A stretch of DNA of 64,000 bases from Streptomyces sp. NBC_00483 (GTDB lineage: Bacteria; Actinomycetota; Actinomycetes; Streptomycetales; Streptomycetaceae): NCBI RefSeq assembly GCF_036013745.1, contig NZ_CP107880.1:7874001-7938000 (forward strand), read 5' to 3'. Position 1 is the first letter of the stretch. The number at the start of each line of letters is the position of its first letter. A model generated the notes under the pieces. It searched no databases and was not told the DNA's origin. It worked only from the letters and a program-made list of their open reading frames with translations. Shown piece after piece: positions 24,901 to 34,065 of this stretch. The position numbers and the translations under genes are program-made.

Positions 24901-26901
24901 CTATGAGGGCGGCGCGTCACCGCTGACGGAGCGGGCCAACAGCTCTGCTGAGACACGGCGTTGGGCGCCGTCGGGGAACGTCAGTACCAGTTCCTGACCT
25001 GTCCCGAACGTGGCGCGTGCGCCACGGTGAAGCGTCTGTGTGTCGTGCCGGACGGCGGGATCACGGGTGAGTACGACCAGCGTGACCAGTACTTGCACGC
25101 CGGCTGCGGTCGTGGTGAGCAGCGGGACCGCCGAATGCCGGCCGAAGGCGTTGAGCCCCTCGTCGCGAACGATGTCGGCCGTGTCCGGCCGTCGCTGTCC
25201 TTCGCGCGCCCAGCCCAGCAGCCCGGCGACGACGCTGGTCAGTCCGTCCGGGCGGCGGGCCAGCGCCCATCCGTCGCCGGTTTCGCCGGCCACCATGGGA
25301 CGGTCGTCGGCCACCGCCCACCCGCTCTCGCGGATCGTGACAGCGTGCTCGGTCTCGACGCGGTGCAGACGCATTTCCCAGGGGCCATGAACCACGCTGA
25401 CTGTGCTGATGACCACGTCGGGGTGGTCAGAGAGCGTGGAGGCGCTGTGCCACGATGCGGCGCGATCGTCCTGGCAGTGCAGCGGGTGGATCCGGCCGCG
25501 GCGCGTTGCGGGCCCCGTCTGCGCCTCAGCCCAGATGTGGTTGTCCGCGACCATGGGCACATCGTCGGGCGGAGTCTGAGGGGCGGTGGCGCTGGAGTAG
25601 GCGAACCGTGTGTAGTGCGGGCTTTCGGGGAGTGCAGAGGGCGCGGGCGGCTGTCGGTCGCTGCCGTGGTTGACCAGGCGGACGATTCCGTCGCCGGCAG
25701 TGGAATGCAGCAGCCAGCCGGGCGCGGGCAGTGACACCACCTGGTCGTTGCTGTCGACCGGTCCCGGTTCCTCGGTCGCTGTCCACACCGGATGGTCGGC
25801 ATCCAGCAGCAGCCCCAGGAACGCCTTGCTCGCCCAATACGGGGATGCTGGGCCGGAATAGGCCTGGGTGGCGGGAAGGTAGGGCCGGTACCAGCCCAAC
25901 GTGAGCAGGCCGTCCTCGCCCGGGACCCCGCGGTCGGCGAAGTGCTTGAGTGCCCCGGACGCCAGACGTCGGGTACGGCCGGGAGACAGAGGATTGGCAT
26001 CGGCCAGGGCCGCCACCCACAAGGGCGCCGCGGCGGCGTAGCGGTACGTCAGGGATCTGCCCTGGTGGATCGGCGCACCGTCGGAGCCGAAGAAGTGCTG
26101 GTGTGCAGAGACGAATGCGCGCAGGCGTTCCTGGTGCACGGCCACGAGCCCGGCATCCGCGCGCGGTCCGGCGATGCGAGCCCACAGAGCCGGATACAGG
26201 TGCAGGGCCAGCGCGTTGTAGTAGTCGAACTTCTGGCCGTCGCCGTCCGTGTACCAGCCGTCTCCCCGGTACCAGTCGTCCAGCCGCGCCAGCCCGGCGT
26301 CGATCTCGGCTCGACTGTGCGGGGCATCGATCGAGGCGAGGAACTCCTCCACGACAACCTGGAAGAGGCGCCAGTTGGAGTCATTGGTCGTGGCGCCGAC
26401 GAAGCCGCCCAGCCATACCGCGGTGTTGTGCCGTACCCGTTCGTCGAGGTGTTCCCACAACCACTGCCGGGTCTCGTGCAGCGCGACGGCGATGGACGCT
26501 GCCTCGACCATGGACTGCGAGCGGTCGGTGATCGGTGGCCAGTGCTCCGGGTGCGCCGGATCTGTTCCGGCGGCCAGTCCGGCCGCGTACCGCTCGATCA
26601 ACTGCGAGATCACGTTGCTGCCGACGGCGTCCTGTCCCTTGGCTCCCGCGATGCGGAATGCCGCGAGCATGAAGGACCGTGCGTAACCTTCCAGGCCGTC
26701 GGACCACGCCCCGGCATACCCGGTCCGCCCGGGAAGGCTGTACTGGGCCCGTGCCGGCGAGGCGTGAGGGAGAAGCCCCGCGAGGAGACGGTCGGCCGCC
26801 GACTCCCAGTGCCCGCGCGTGTAGCCGGTGTACGGGGACAGGCCTCGGTGCAGAGTGGGCGAGGCAGAGGTGACGTTGATGCTGTGTTGCGGCGCGGTCA
26901 T
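24901..26901 (-). CDS. DUF2264 protein, probable unsaturated-uronyl or beta-glucuronyl hydrolase
   Basis: Protein of 666 residues without a signal peptide, so cytoplasmic. The N-terminal two thirds match DUF2264 (TGYAGAWSDGLEGYARSFMLAAFRIAG, FVGATTNDSNWRLFQVVVEEFL, GDGWYTDGDGQKFDYYNALALH), an (alpha/alpha)6 barrel; a beta-rich C-terminal domain follows. As far as I recall, DUF2264 proteins have been placed in CAZy family GH154, with beta-glucuronidase activity, and they occur in uronic-acid polysaccharide loci. The ATG at 26901 overlaps the stop of the LacI gene as ATGA. No GH105 enzyme was recognised nearby, so this may be the enzyme that splits the unsaturated disaccharides made by the exo-lyases; that is inference. 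Confidence 0.8.
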   Translation of the reverse strand: MTAPQHSINVTSASPTLHRGLSPYTGYTRGHWESAADRLLAGLLPHASPARAQYSLPGRTGYAGAWSDGLEGYARSFMLAAFRIAGAKGQDAVGSNVISQLIERYAAGLAAGTDPAHPEHWPPITDRSQSMVEAASIAVALHETRQWLWEHLDERVRHNTAVWLGGFVGATTNDSNWRLFQVVVEEFLASIDAPHSRAEIDAGLARLDDWYRGDGWYTDGDGQKFDYYNALALHLYPALWARIAGPRADAGLVAVHQERLRAFVSAHQHFFGSDGAPIHQGRSLTYRYAAAAPLWVAALADANPLSPGRTRRLASGALKHFADRGVPGEDGLLTLGWYRPYLPATQAYSGPASPYWASKAFLGLLLDADHPVWTATEEPGPVDSNDQVVSLPAPGWLLHSTAGDGIVRLVNHGSDRQPPAPSALPESPHYTRFAYSSATAPQTPPDDVPMVADNHIWAEAQTGPATRRGRIHPLHCQDDRAASWHSASTLSDHPDVVISTVSVVHGPWEMRLHRVETEHAVTIRESGWAVADDRPMVAGETGDGWALARRPDGLTSVVAGLLGWAREGQRRPDTADIVRDEGLNAFGRHSAVPLLTTTAAGVQVLVTLVVLTRDPAVRHDTQTLHRGARATFGTGQELVLTFPDGAQRRVSAELLARSVSGDAPPS

Positions 26902-28007
26902 GCTGGTGTGGCCTCTTCGCTGGTGAGTAGCGCGCTGGGCGGGCGTCGCTGCTGGTCGTCCGCTGCCCGGCCGGGGTGAACGCGGCGCGGGGCCACGCTG
27001 TCGCGCAGGACCACGCTGGTGGGAAGCACGAGAGCGGGGGCAGCGGGATCGACCGCGAGCTGTACTGCGGCGCGTCCGAGTTCTTCGGTGGGAGTGTGGA
27101 CCGTGGTCAGGGCGGGGCTGAGGTCCTGGGCGAGCGGGAGGTCGTTGAATCCGACCACGGAGATGTCGTGGGGAACCCGCAGCCCGTGTTCTCTGACGGC
27201 TCGGATGGCACCGGCGGCGCCCAGGTCGTCTCCCGCGACCACCGCAGTGAAGTCCGGCTGTCGAGCCAGACGTTCACTGATCGCCAGATACCCCTGCGTA
27301 CGGCCTCCGCCACAGTTGATGACCGAGGCCGCATCCGGAGGCAGCCCATGAGCTGCGAGCGCGGCACGGTACCCGGCCACCCGGGCATCGAGCACCGTGT
27401 TCCCGGGGGTTCCACCGCAGAAGACGATGCGTTCGTGACCGGCGGAGAGCAGGTGGCCGGTGATGGCACGGGTGCCTCCGGCGTTGTCGTACTCGACCAC
27501 GGAGACAGGCAATTCCGGCCCGGGGGAGGGACGACCGCACAACACCAGCCGGGATCCGATGGACTGCAGCGCGTCAGCGTAATGGGCGATGCGTCTTCGA
27601 TACATGTGATCTTCCGTGGCATCTCCGACCAGGATCACGGCTTGCGCGCCCTCTTCTCGCATCAGCCGTATGAAGTCGGCCTCCCGGCGAGGGCTGCCGT
27701 CCGTGCTGGAGATCAGGCACAGCCAGCCGTGGCGGGCCGCCTCGGCTTCCACCGCCTCGGCCACCTGCGCACTGAAGGCGTGCGTGACGTGGCGCAGGAC
27801 CACTCCGACACTTGCCCGGCCCGCGCCGACCAGGGCGCGGGCATGGGTGCTGGACACATACTCCAAGGCGTGAGCCGCTTCGAGTACGCGTGCACGGGTG
27901 GTGGGCGGCACAGGGTGGTTGCCACTGAGTACCCGTGAGACCGTGGCCGGAGACACCTGTGCTCGCGCTGCCACGTCACGGATGGTGATCCGGCCGCTGG
28001 CCGTCAT
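26898..28007 (-). CDS. LacI-family transcriptional regulator of the RG-I operon
   Basis: Regulator of 369 residues from the ATG at 28007, preferred over GTG 28013 because AAAGGA lies 8 bp upstream. The LacI headpiece is at 5-55 (TIRDVAARAQVSPATVSRVLSGNHPV) with hinge helix RALVGAGRA; the rest is a periplasmic-binding-protein-like sensor domain (VVEYDNAGG, GHERIVFCGG, AVVAGDDLGAAGAIRA). A 30-residue polar tail follows. It is inside the ABC-DUF2264-lyase operon, 43 bp after the binding-protein stop and overlapping the next start, so it probably represses its own operon until an RG-derived sugar binds. Confidence 0.9.
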   Translation of the reverse strand: MTASGRITIRDVAARAQVSPATVSRVLSGNHPVPPTTRARVLEAAHALEYVSSTHARALVGAGRASVGVVLRHVTHAFSAQVAEAVEAEAARHGWLCLISSTDGSPRREADFIRLMREEGAQAVILVGDATEDHMYRRRIAHYADALQSIGSRLVLCGRPSPGPELPVSVVEYDNAGGTRAITGHLLSAGHERIVFCGGTPGNTVLDARVAGYRAALAAHGLPPDAASVINCGGGRTQGYLAISERLARQPDFTAVVAGDDLGAAGAIRAVREHGLRVPHDISVVGFNDLPLAQDLSPALTTVHTPTEELGRAAVQLAVDPAAPALVLPTSVVLRDSVAPRRVHPGRAADDQQRRPPSALLTSEEATPA

Positions 28008-28049
28008 CTCCACGATCCTTTCTCGCGTCGGTGTGTGTGGTCTGCCGCA

Positions 28050-29699
28050 TCACGCGTTGGCGGCGTGCTCCTTCGCGAGCTCTTGGGCGATCTTGTCGCC
28101 GCCGCGCGAACGCCACTTCTTCACTGCAGCGTCCAGGTCGGAAATGGAGGAGCGGCCCGCGATCACGGCCGTGATGGTGTCGTCCATCAGCGCACGCAAG
28201 GTAGCTCCCTGTGCGACGTCGGTACGCGAGACGAGACCGAACGCGGCGTTACGGATGGTCACCGGCACGACCTTCTCCTGCCAGGCGTGCAGGGTGCGCA
28301 CCGCTTCAGGGCGCCCCGGCACGAACAACACCTGTGGGCCTTCGGCCAGGTATCGGAACGGCAGGTTGGTGATGTTCTCCACCTCGCCCAGCTTGGTGCG
28401 CTCCGGGGTACCGTCCTTGGCACGGTCGAAGTGCACGCCCTCGACACCGAACTGAAGCAGCTCCCACTCCTTCGTGCCGAAGGGGGACGCCAGGTAGTCG
28501 AGGACGCGGAGCAGCATCTGGATGCGCTCCTTCTTGGCCTTCTTGAGGATGGTGTAGCCGAACGAGCGGCGCGCGGCGACCTGGCCGCCGGGCGTGCCGT
28601 CCACGGCGTACGGCAGCGCGGGGGTCGGCGTCAGAAGCCCCTTCGAGTCCGGGTACAGCGTGGTGTACGCGCCGAAGCCGTTCTGCATGGAGGCCACGGT
28701 GCCGTTCAGGAACAGCGTGTTGAGGTCGGGCGAAGAGAGCGAGGTCGCGTCGGGGTGGTACAGGCCCGCCTTGCGCAGCTGCGCCTGGTACGCGATGGAC
28801 TTCCGGAACCGCTCGTCGGCGTAGTTGGACTGGAAGTCACCGCTCTTGTCGACGGCCCAACCCTGCGGGGCGTTGTGCGCGGCGGAATGGACCGCGTTGC
28901 AGAAGTTCGAGCCGATCGCGGCGCCCAGCGCGTACTTCTTGCCGTGGGTGGCCTTCTTGGCGACGGCGGCGAAGTCGTCGGACGTCCAGCCCGCCTTCAT
29001 TCCGGCGTCGGTGAAGACGCCCTGGTTGACCCAGAGAGTCGAGCCGGTCAGTGGGCGCTCCAGCGGGACGCCGTAGATCTTGCCGCCGATCAGGCCCATG
29101 TCGCGCCAGGCGTGGGTGGGGATGCCGGCCAGGTTGGGGTAGTCGTGAATCGCGTCGCCGGACAGGTAGGGGGTGAGGTCCTGGGCCCGGCTCTGCACGA
29201 ACTGGGCCTCGCGGGGCAGGGTGTAGCCGGAGAACATGTTGATGATGTCCGGCAGCGCGTCGGGCTCGCCGGCCATGACCGTGGCCATCTTCTTCTGGTA
29301 GTCGGCCTGCGGAATGACCGTGTACTCGATCTTCACGCCGAGAGCCTTCTCGACGGCTTTCCAGTACTGGTTCTGGGCGGCCGCCTTCGGCGGGGTGCCG
29401 AAGGTGACGGACATGACCTTGATGGTGCTGCCGTCACCGGGTGTGCGCTTGACCGCTGTGGCCAGGTCGGACGGGTAGTGGGTGTAGCCGGACTGGACAC
29501 CCGCCTCCGTCGGAGCGAGGTCGGGCTTGGCGCCGGTGGGTGCCTTGTAGGCGGGCCAAGTGGCCTGCTTCTTGCCCGCGTTGGTGACGTCACCGCCGCC
29601 GGAGGAGTCGGAGCAGGCGGTGAGCAGGGGCGAGGCGGCAGCGGCGGCTCCCGCGACGGCCGCGGTGCGCAGGACGGTTCTCCGCGATATTCCGGGCAT
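28050..29699 (-). CDS. Extracellular solute-binding lipoprotein, RG-I operon
   Basis: Large LplA/YesO/YtcQ-like binding protein of 549 residues. The start holds a twin-arginine motif (SRRTVLR, 5-11), an Ala-rich core and lipobox LLTAC with Cys at about 29. Its C-terminal KWRSRGGDKIAQELAK resembles the C-terminus of the binding protein at 2479, so the two transport systems are paralogous. It lies 46 bp after the second permease and before the LacI gene. It would bind oligosaccharides released by the PL9, PL11 and exo-RG lyases. Confidence 0.92.
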   Translation of the reverse strand: MPGISRRTVLRTAAVAGAAAAASPLLTACSDSSGGGDVTNAGKKQATWPAYKAPTGAKPDLAPTEAGVQSGYTHYPSDLATAVKRTPGDGSTIKVMSVTFGTPPKAAAQNQYWKAVEKALGVKIEYTVIPQADYQKKMATVMAGEPDALPDIINMFSGYTLPREAQFVQSRAQDLTPYLSGDAIHDYPNLAGIPTHAWRDMGLIGGKIYGVPLERPLTGSTLWVNQGVFTDAGMKAGWTSDDFAAVAKKATHGKKYALGAAIGSNFCNAVHSAAHNAPQGWAVDKSGDFQSNYADERFRKSIAYQAQLRKAGLYHPDATSLSSPDLNTLFLNGTVASMQNGFGAYTTLYPDSKGLLTPTPALPYAVDGTPGGQVAARRSFGYTILKKAKKERIQMLLRVLDYLASPFGTKEWELLQFGVEGVHFDRAKDGTPERTKLGEVENITNLPFRYLAEGPQVLFVPGRPEAVRTLHAWQEKVVPVTIRNAAFGLVSRTDVAQGATLRALMDDTITAVIAGRSSISDLDAAVKKWRSRGGDKIAQELAKEHAANA

Positions 29700-29745
29700 G
29701 GCTGATCGACCTTTCGGGTGCGGCTCGTACGGAGGAAGGAGAGGT

Positions 29746-30636
29746 TCAGCTCTTGATGGCGCCGGTGAGCACGCCCTTGGTGAAGTACTTCTGCAGGAAC
29801 GGGTACACGACGAGGATCGGCACGGTCGCGATCACCAGCACCGCCATCTGAACGGTCTGCGGGGCGTTGACCTTGCCCTCGCCGGTGGTGGTGTCGGTGA
29901 GGCCCTCGCCCGCCACCACGTAGGTGCGCAGCACCTGTTGGAGCGGCCAGTGCCCGCTCTCCATGTACAGCGACGCGTAGAACCAGGAGTTCCAGTACGC
30001 CACCGCGTAGAACAGTCCGACGACGGCGAGCGCGGCCTTCGACAGCGGCAGCACGATCGACCACAGGATGCGCAGGTCGCTTGCTCCGTCGAGGCGGGCC
30101 GCCTCGTACATCTCCTCGGGAATGCCCTGGAAGAAGCCGCGCAGAACGACCAGGTTGAACACGTTGACCAGCACCGGAAGGATCAACGACGTGTAGGAGT
30201 CGAGCATCCCGAGTTCCTTGACGACCAGGAACGCGGGGATCATGCCGGGCGGGAAGAGGAAGGTGAACAGGACCAGGAGCAGGATCGGCTTGCTGCCGTA
30301 GACGTTCGGCCGTGACAGCGCGTAGGCCAGGATCACCGTGCAGGCGAGGCTGAGCGCCGTGCCGATGACGGTGACGCCGATGCTCACCCACAGGGCGTGC
30401 GTGACGATGCCGCCGTCGAGGATGTTGCGGTACGCCTCCAACGTCGGGTGCTGCGGCCACAGGACCCAGCCGCCGTTGTCGACGACCTCGGCCTGCGAGG
30501 CGAGCGAGGTGGACAGGATGGTCAGGAACGGTACGCACACGAGGGCGACGACGACGACCAGTGCGATCGCCTTGCCGGCCTGCGTGAGCGGCTTCGGCTT
30601 TTCCATCCAGCCGGGGCGTGCCGATGTCGTACTCAT
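29746..30636 (-). CDS. Carbohydrate ABC transporter permease (LplC type), RG-I operon
   Basis: Inner-membrane permease of 296 residues. The ATG at 30636 overlaps the stop of the partner permease as ATGA. Six helices follow a short cytoplasmic tail (MSTTSARPGWMEKPKPL). The EAA loop is YEAARLDGASDLRILWSIVLPLSKA and the C-terminus is FLQKYFTKGVLTGAIKS, parallel to the permease at 445. It has no ATPase partner in the window. Confidence 0.92.
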   Translation of the reverse strand: MSTTSARPGWMEKPKPLTQAGKAIALVVVVALVCVPFLTILSTSLASQAEVVDNGGWVLWPQHPTLEAYRNILDGGIVTHALWVSIGVTVIGTALSLACTVILAYALSRPNVYGSKPILLLVLFTFLFPPGMIPAFLVVKELGMLDSYTSLILPVLVNVFNLVVLRGFFQGIPEEMYEAARLDGASDLRILWSIVLPLSKAALAVVGLFYAVAYWNSWFYASLYMESGHWPLQQVLRTYVVAGEGLTDTTTGEGKVNAPQTVQMAVLVIATVPILVVYPFLQKYFTKGVLTGAIKS

Positions 30637-31625
30637 CTGTAGACCCCCTGCTCGCCGAGGCGATGTGCCACCTTGTTCGCGGCGTACACGAGTGCGGCTC
30701 CGATGAGGCCCTTGAACAGGCCCGCCGCAGCCGCGTATCCGTAGTCGCCGCCGACGATGCCCTGGTAGTAGACGAACGTGTCGATGATCTCGGCGGCCTG
30801 AGGGCCGACAGCGTCGCGCTGCAGCAGCATCTGCTCGAAGCCGACGGAGAGGATGTCCCCGAGTCGCATGATCAGCAGGAGCACCACGACGGGACGGATG
30901 GCGGGCAGCGTGACGTGCCAGAAGCGGCGCCAGGGCCCCGCGCCGTCGATGGCGGAGGCTTCGTACTGCTGCTCGTCGACCTGGGAGAGGGCGGCGAGGA
31001 AGATGATCGTGCCCCAGCCCGCGTCCTTCCAGATCACCTCGGCCACGACGAGCGGCTTGAACGCGTCCGGGTTGCCGATGATGTCGACGGTGTGCAGTCC
31101 GGCGTCCCCGAGGAGGCCGTTGACCATCCCGGTGTCGCCGAGTACCTGCTGGAACAGCGCGACCACGATCACCCACGACACGAAGTGCGGGAGGTAGGCG
31201 ATCGACTGGACGAAGCGGCGCACCGTGCTCGAGGTGAGGCTGTGCAGCAGCAGGGCCAGGGCGAGCGGGACGGGGAAGTAGAAGACGAGCTGGAGCACGG
31301 CGATCACCATGGTGTTGGTGACCGCGTGCCAGAACTCCCCGTCCTCCAACATGCGTTGGAAGTTGTCGGTGCCGACCCAGGGGCTGCCCCAGATGCCGTC
31401 GAAGGGCGCGTAGTCCTTGAAGGCGATGACGTTGCCGACGAGTGCTCCGTAGTGGAAGACCACGAAGTAGGAGAAGCCTGCGAGCATGAGCAGGGACAGC
31501 GCGAGCGTGCGCCTGTTGTGAAGGCCCGATCGCTTGAGTTTTCGTTTGTTCCGAGCGCCGGACGGACGGTGGGAAGGGCGGCGGGGTGCCGTTTTCCCGG
31601 GGCGCTCGCGCAGCAGTGCTGCCAC
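30633..31625 (-). CDS. Carbohydrate ABC transporter permease (LplB type), RG-I operon
   Basis: Permease of 330 residues starting at GTG 31625 with GAGGAGG upstream. The Lys/Arg-rich N-terminus (1-37) is cytoplasmic. LplB-group marks are FHYGALVGNVIAFKDYAPF, YLPHFVSWVIV, EAA loop YEASAIDGAGPWRRFWHVTLPAIRP and C-terminal HRLGEQGVYR. It pairs with the next gene by a 4-bp overlap, and follows the 2-hydroxyacid dehydrogenase gene by 89 bp on the same strand. Confidence 0.92.
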   Translation of the reverse strand: MAALLRERPGKTAPRRPSHRPSGARNKRKLKRSGLHNRRTLALSLLMLAGFSYFVVFHYGALVGNVIAFKDYAPFDGIWGSPWVGTDNFQRMLEDGEFWHAVTNTMVIAVLQLVFYFPVPLALALLLHSLTSSTVRRFVQSIAYLPHFVSWVIVVALFQQVLGDTGMVNGLLGDAGLHTVDIIGNPDAFKPLVVAEVIWKDAGWGTIIFLAALSQVDEQQYEASAIDGAGPWRRFWHVTLPAIRPVVVLLLIMRLGDILSVGFEQMLLQRDAVGPQAAEIIDTFVYYQGIVGGDYGYAAAAGLFKGLIGAALVYAANKVAHRLGEQGVYR

Positions 31626-31714
31626 GGAGCCTCCTCGGTTGTGAAGGGATGTTGGACGGGGCTGGAGCGTTCTCAGGGAACTGATGACGCGTGGTGTGGA
31701 GAGGGCCGGACCGG

Positions 31715-32821
31715 TCAGGCGCGGAGAAGCAGGGCGCGTGAAGAGACGGAATGCTGAGGATCGGATCCCGCGCTGATGCGGCGCAGTTCAGCGATCACCA
31801 GCTGTCCCATGCCGCGCCGCTCGTCGCCGACGGTTCCGGCGACGTGTCCGGTGAGCATCACGTTGGGAAGTGCGTACAGATACGAGGAGGCAGGCAGCGG
31901 CTCGCACGTGGTCACGTCGAGCACGGCGTACAGGTCGGGCCGCTCCTGCAGCACGCGAGTGAGACCGTCCTCGTCGACGACTGCCCCGCGAGCGGTGTTG
32001 ATCAGCGTGGCGTTGCGTGGCAGCAGGCGCAGCAGGTCCTCGCTGATCAGGTTCTCGGTCTGCCCGGGGATCAGCGGAGTGTGGACGCTCAGGACCTGGG
32101 ACCGGGCGAACAGTTCGTCGATACTGGCCACCCGTTCCACCTGCAGGTGGTCGAAGGTCTCCTCGGGGACGAAGGGGTCCCAGGCGATGACGTTCGCCTC
32201 CAGTCGGCGCAGCAGAGCGGCTGCCTTGCGCGCGACGGACCCGAAGGAGATCAGCCCCACGGTCTGTCGATAGATGCCCGGGATGTGTTCCAGGGACGGC
32301 AGCCCGGTCTCGGACTTGATGCGATGCGCCCGCCGGTGCACGTCTTTGAGAGCGAGAACGGTCTGGGCGTAGACGTACTCGGCCACCGGTTCGTTGTTGG
32401 CCTCGGCTGCCGATATGACGACGATTCCGCGCCCCCACACGGCATCGCTGACGATCTTGCGGACGGAACCCGCGGCATGCACGACCACGCGCAGCGAGGG
32501 CAGTTCACGCAGGAAGTCCTCGGTGAGCCGGGGCATCCCCCAGGACGTGATGAGTACGTCCACCTCACCGCGCCGCGGGTGCAGGGCCAGAGCCGGGCTG
32601 TCCTCGCAGTCGGCCACGATGTCGACCAGACCGGCCAACTCTTCCCACTGAACCGGGCCGAACACTTCGCTCCTGAGCGCGGAACTCAGGACTACAGCGG
32701 CCCGAAGACGCGAGGACAACCGGTGCTCCTTCGAATGATGGGGGGCACCCTCGCCCGATGCCACGGGCCGAGGGAGGCCGGCGAGTTCCGGCGAACGGTG
32801 CTGTGCCAAGGACGGCTTCAT
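31715..32821 (-). CDS. D-isomer-specific 2-hydroxyacid dehydrogenase family protein 1
   Basis: NAD-dependent dehydrogenase of 368 residues. The catalytic triad is visible: Arg278 (NTARGAVVDE), Glu307 (TCEPLP) and His326 (LTGHVAG). The nucleotide loop reads GLISFGSVAR (189-198), where the usual G-x-G-x-x-G is GxxxFGSVA. The ATG at 32821 overlaps the stop of the SGNH esterase gene as ATGA, and 35 or so extra N-terminal residues precede the first strand. Within an RG-I operon it may reduce or oxidise a sugar-derived keto or hydroxy acid; no substrate can be named. A second, distant family member is at 60649. Confidence 0.88.
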   Translation of the reverse strand: MKPSLAQHRSPELAGLPRPVASGEGAPHHSKEHRLSSRLRAAVVLSSALRSEVFGPVQWEELAGLVDIVADCEDSPALALHPRRGEVDVLITSWGMPRLTEDFLRELPSLRVVVHAAGSVRKIVSDAVWGRGIVVISAAEANNEPVAEYVYAQTVLALKDVHRRAHRIKSETGLPSLEHIPGIYRQTVGLISFGSVARKAAALLRRLEANVIAWDPFVPEETFDHLQVERVASIDELFARSQVLSVHTPLIPGQTENLISEDLLRLLPRNATLINTARGAVVDEDGLTRVLQERPDLYAVLDVTTCEPLPASSYLYALPNVMLTGHVAGTVGDERRGMGQLVIAELRRISAGSDPQHSVSSRALLLRA

Positions 32822-33444
32822 GACACGCCGGCCAGCTTCAACCAGGCTTCGGCGAGAACGTCGTGACCCGTATCCGTGAGGTGGACGCCGTCACCGGTGA
32901 GCGCCGACGGGTCCCCATGGTCCCGGGCGGCCTGATTGAGAATCCCGTCGGCGGCGAGCAGCGGTGCGTCGAACTCCCAGGCCAATCGCCGTACCACGGC
33001 GATGCGCTGGTCGAGATCCTCGCGCCAGGCCCACTGTTCGGCCCGTACGGGAATCAGGAACGGCTCGACCAGGACCAGCGCGCTGCCCTGCTCGGCCGAT
33101 CGGATCAGGATGTCGCGGTACGACCGTTCGTAAGTCCCGGCCGAGGTGGGGTCGTTGCGGTCGAAGCGGCGCCAGGTGTCGTTCACCCCGACCATGATCG
33201 ACACCAGGTCCGGTTGAAGCGCGAGGCTGTCGTCCTGCCAGCGCCGGACCAGATCCGCGGCGCGATTGCCGCTGACGCCTCGATTGGTGACGCGCAGGTT
33301 CGGATGGGTGCCGGCCAAGGTCTGGGCAATGCGGACGACGAAGCCGTGCCCCAGGTCGGAGCTGTCGTCAAGGTCGCGTTTGGCGGCGGTGATGCTGTCG
33401 CCCTGGAACAACAGGCAGCCGGTCGTGGGCAGTTGGAGGGCCAT
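32818..33444 (-). CDS. SGNH/GDSL esterase, cytoplasmic, YesT/YesY-like
   Basis: Esterase of 208 residues with no signal peptide. The ATG at 33444 has AGGAGAGG upstream. Block I is LFQGDSIT with nucleophile Ser17, block II NRGVSGN, block III GVND (Asn88), and block V DGVHLTDTGH with Asp185 and His188. The compact size and lack of export suggest it removes acetyl groups from oligosaccharides after uptake, complementing the two secreted CE12 enzymes. It is the first gene of the ten-gene minus-strand run ending with PL9 at 19410. Confidence 0.9.
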   Translation of the reverse strand: MALQLPTTGCLLFQGDSITAAKRDLDDSSDLGHGFVVRIAQTLAGTHPNLRVTNRGVSGNRAADLVRRWQDDSLALQPDLVSIMVGVNDTWRRFDRNDPTSAGTYERSYRDILIRSAEQGSALVLVEPFLIPVRAEQWAWREDLDQRIAVVRRLAWEFDAPLLAADGILNQAARDHGDPSALTGDGVHLTDTGHDVLAEAWLKLAGVS

Positions 33445-34065
33445 CGCCTCTCCTCTCATCGCGCAGGTTCTTGCCCCGGACGGCACGCCTGCGGTTCTGC
33501 CGGGAGGCACTGGAAAAACGATTCAAGAGCCGCTGACGCCGCGGCGATACGCATTGTGCACGTGACGTGGAGCTTGGACAATATTCTTCACAGAGAATCA
33601 TGTTGATTCATGGCGGGTGGGTGTGGAGGCGACTGCCGTCACCGGGTCGCTGGGACGACTGGCCGGTCAGAGAAGGGCGTTGTTGAGGCAGGCCGCGCCA
33701 AGTCCCTCTGTGGTGTGGTGACGTGCCGCAACGGCCGAGTCCACGTGAATGCACATAACGCACCTTGCGTCAGATCTGGTCCAACTGATGCGTTTGGTGT
33801 AAGCATGTGCGTCGGCAGCGAGTCATCGCCCGGACCTCAAACGCCCCTCGCGTCACGTCACTTCATGCTGCTCGGCGTTGCCATTCCTCGCGCGCCGGTC
33901 AACCGGGTGTCTCCGGGGAACTCCTCACGATCACCGCATCCACCGGCGGGGCGGTGGTGTCGGCACGGCCGGCCCTGAACGGGGCGCGTCGTGGCTGCCT
34001 TCTCAGCGCTTCCTCGCCTCATCCCATGGCGCCATCGTGCCGCCATCACAAGGGAGTTGAACACT
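33445..34065. promoter_or_regulatory. Divergent control region between the RG-I operons
   Basis: No gene is seen in this 621-bp stretch, which separates the SGNH-led minus-strand operon from the plus-strand exo-RG lyase gene. At 33595-33609 GAATCA and TGATTC form a dyad around TGT, about 150 bp before the SGNH start. The core TGAATCAA recurs twice in the 41548-41974 gap, so it may be a shared regulatory element. Lesser G+C and a GAATATT near 33580 on the minus strand suggest a promoter close by. The long leader on the plus side is unexplained. Confidence 0.5.
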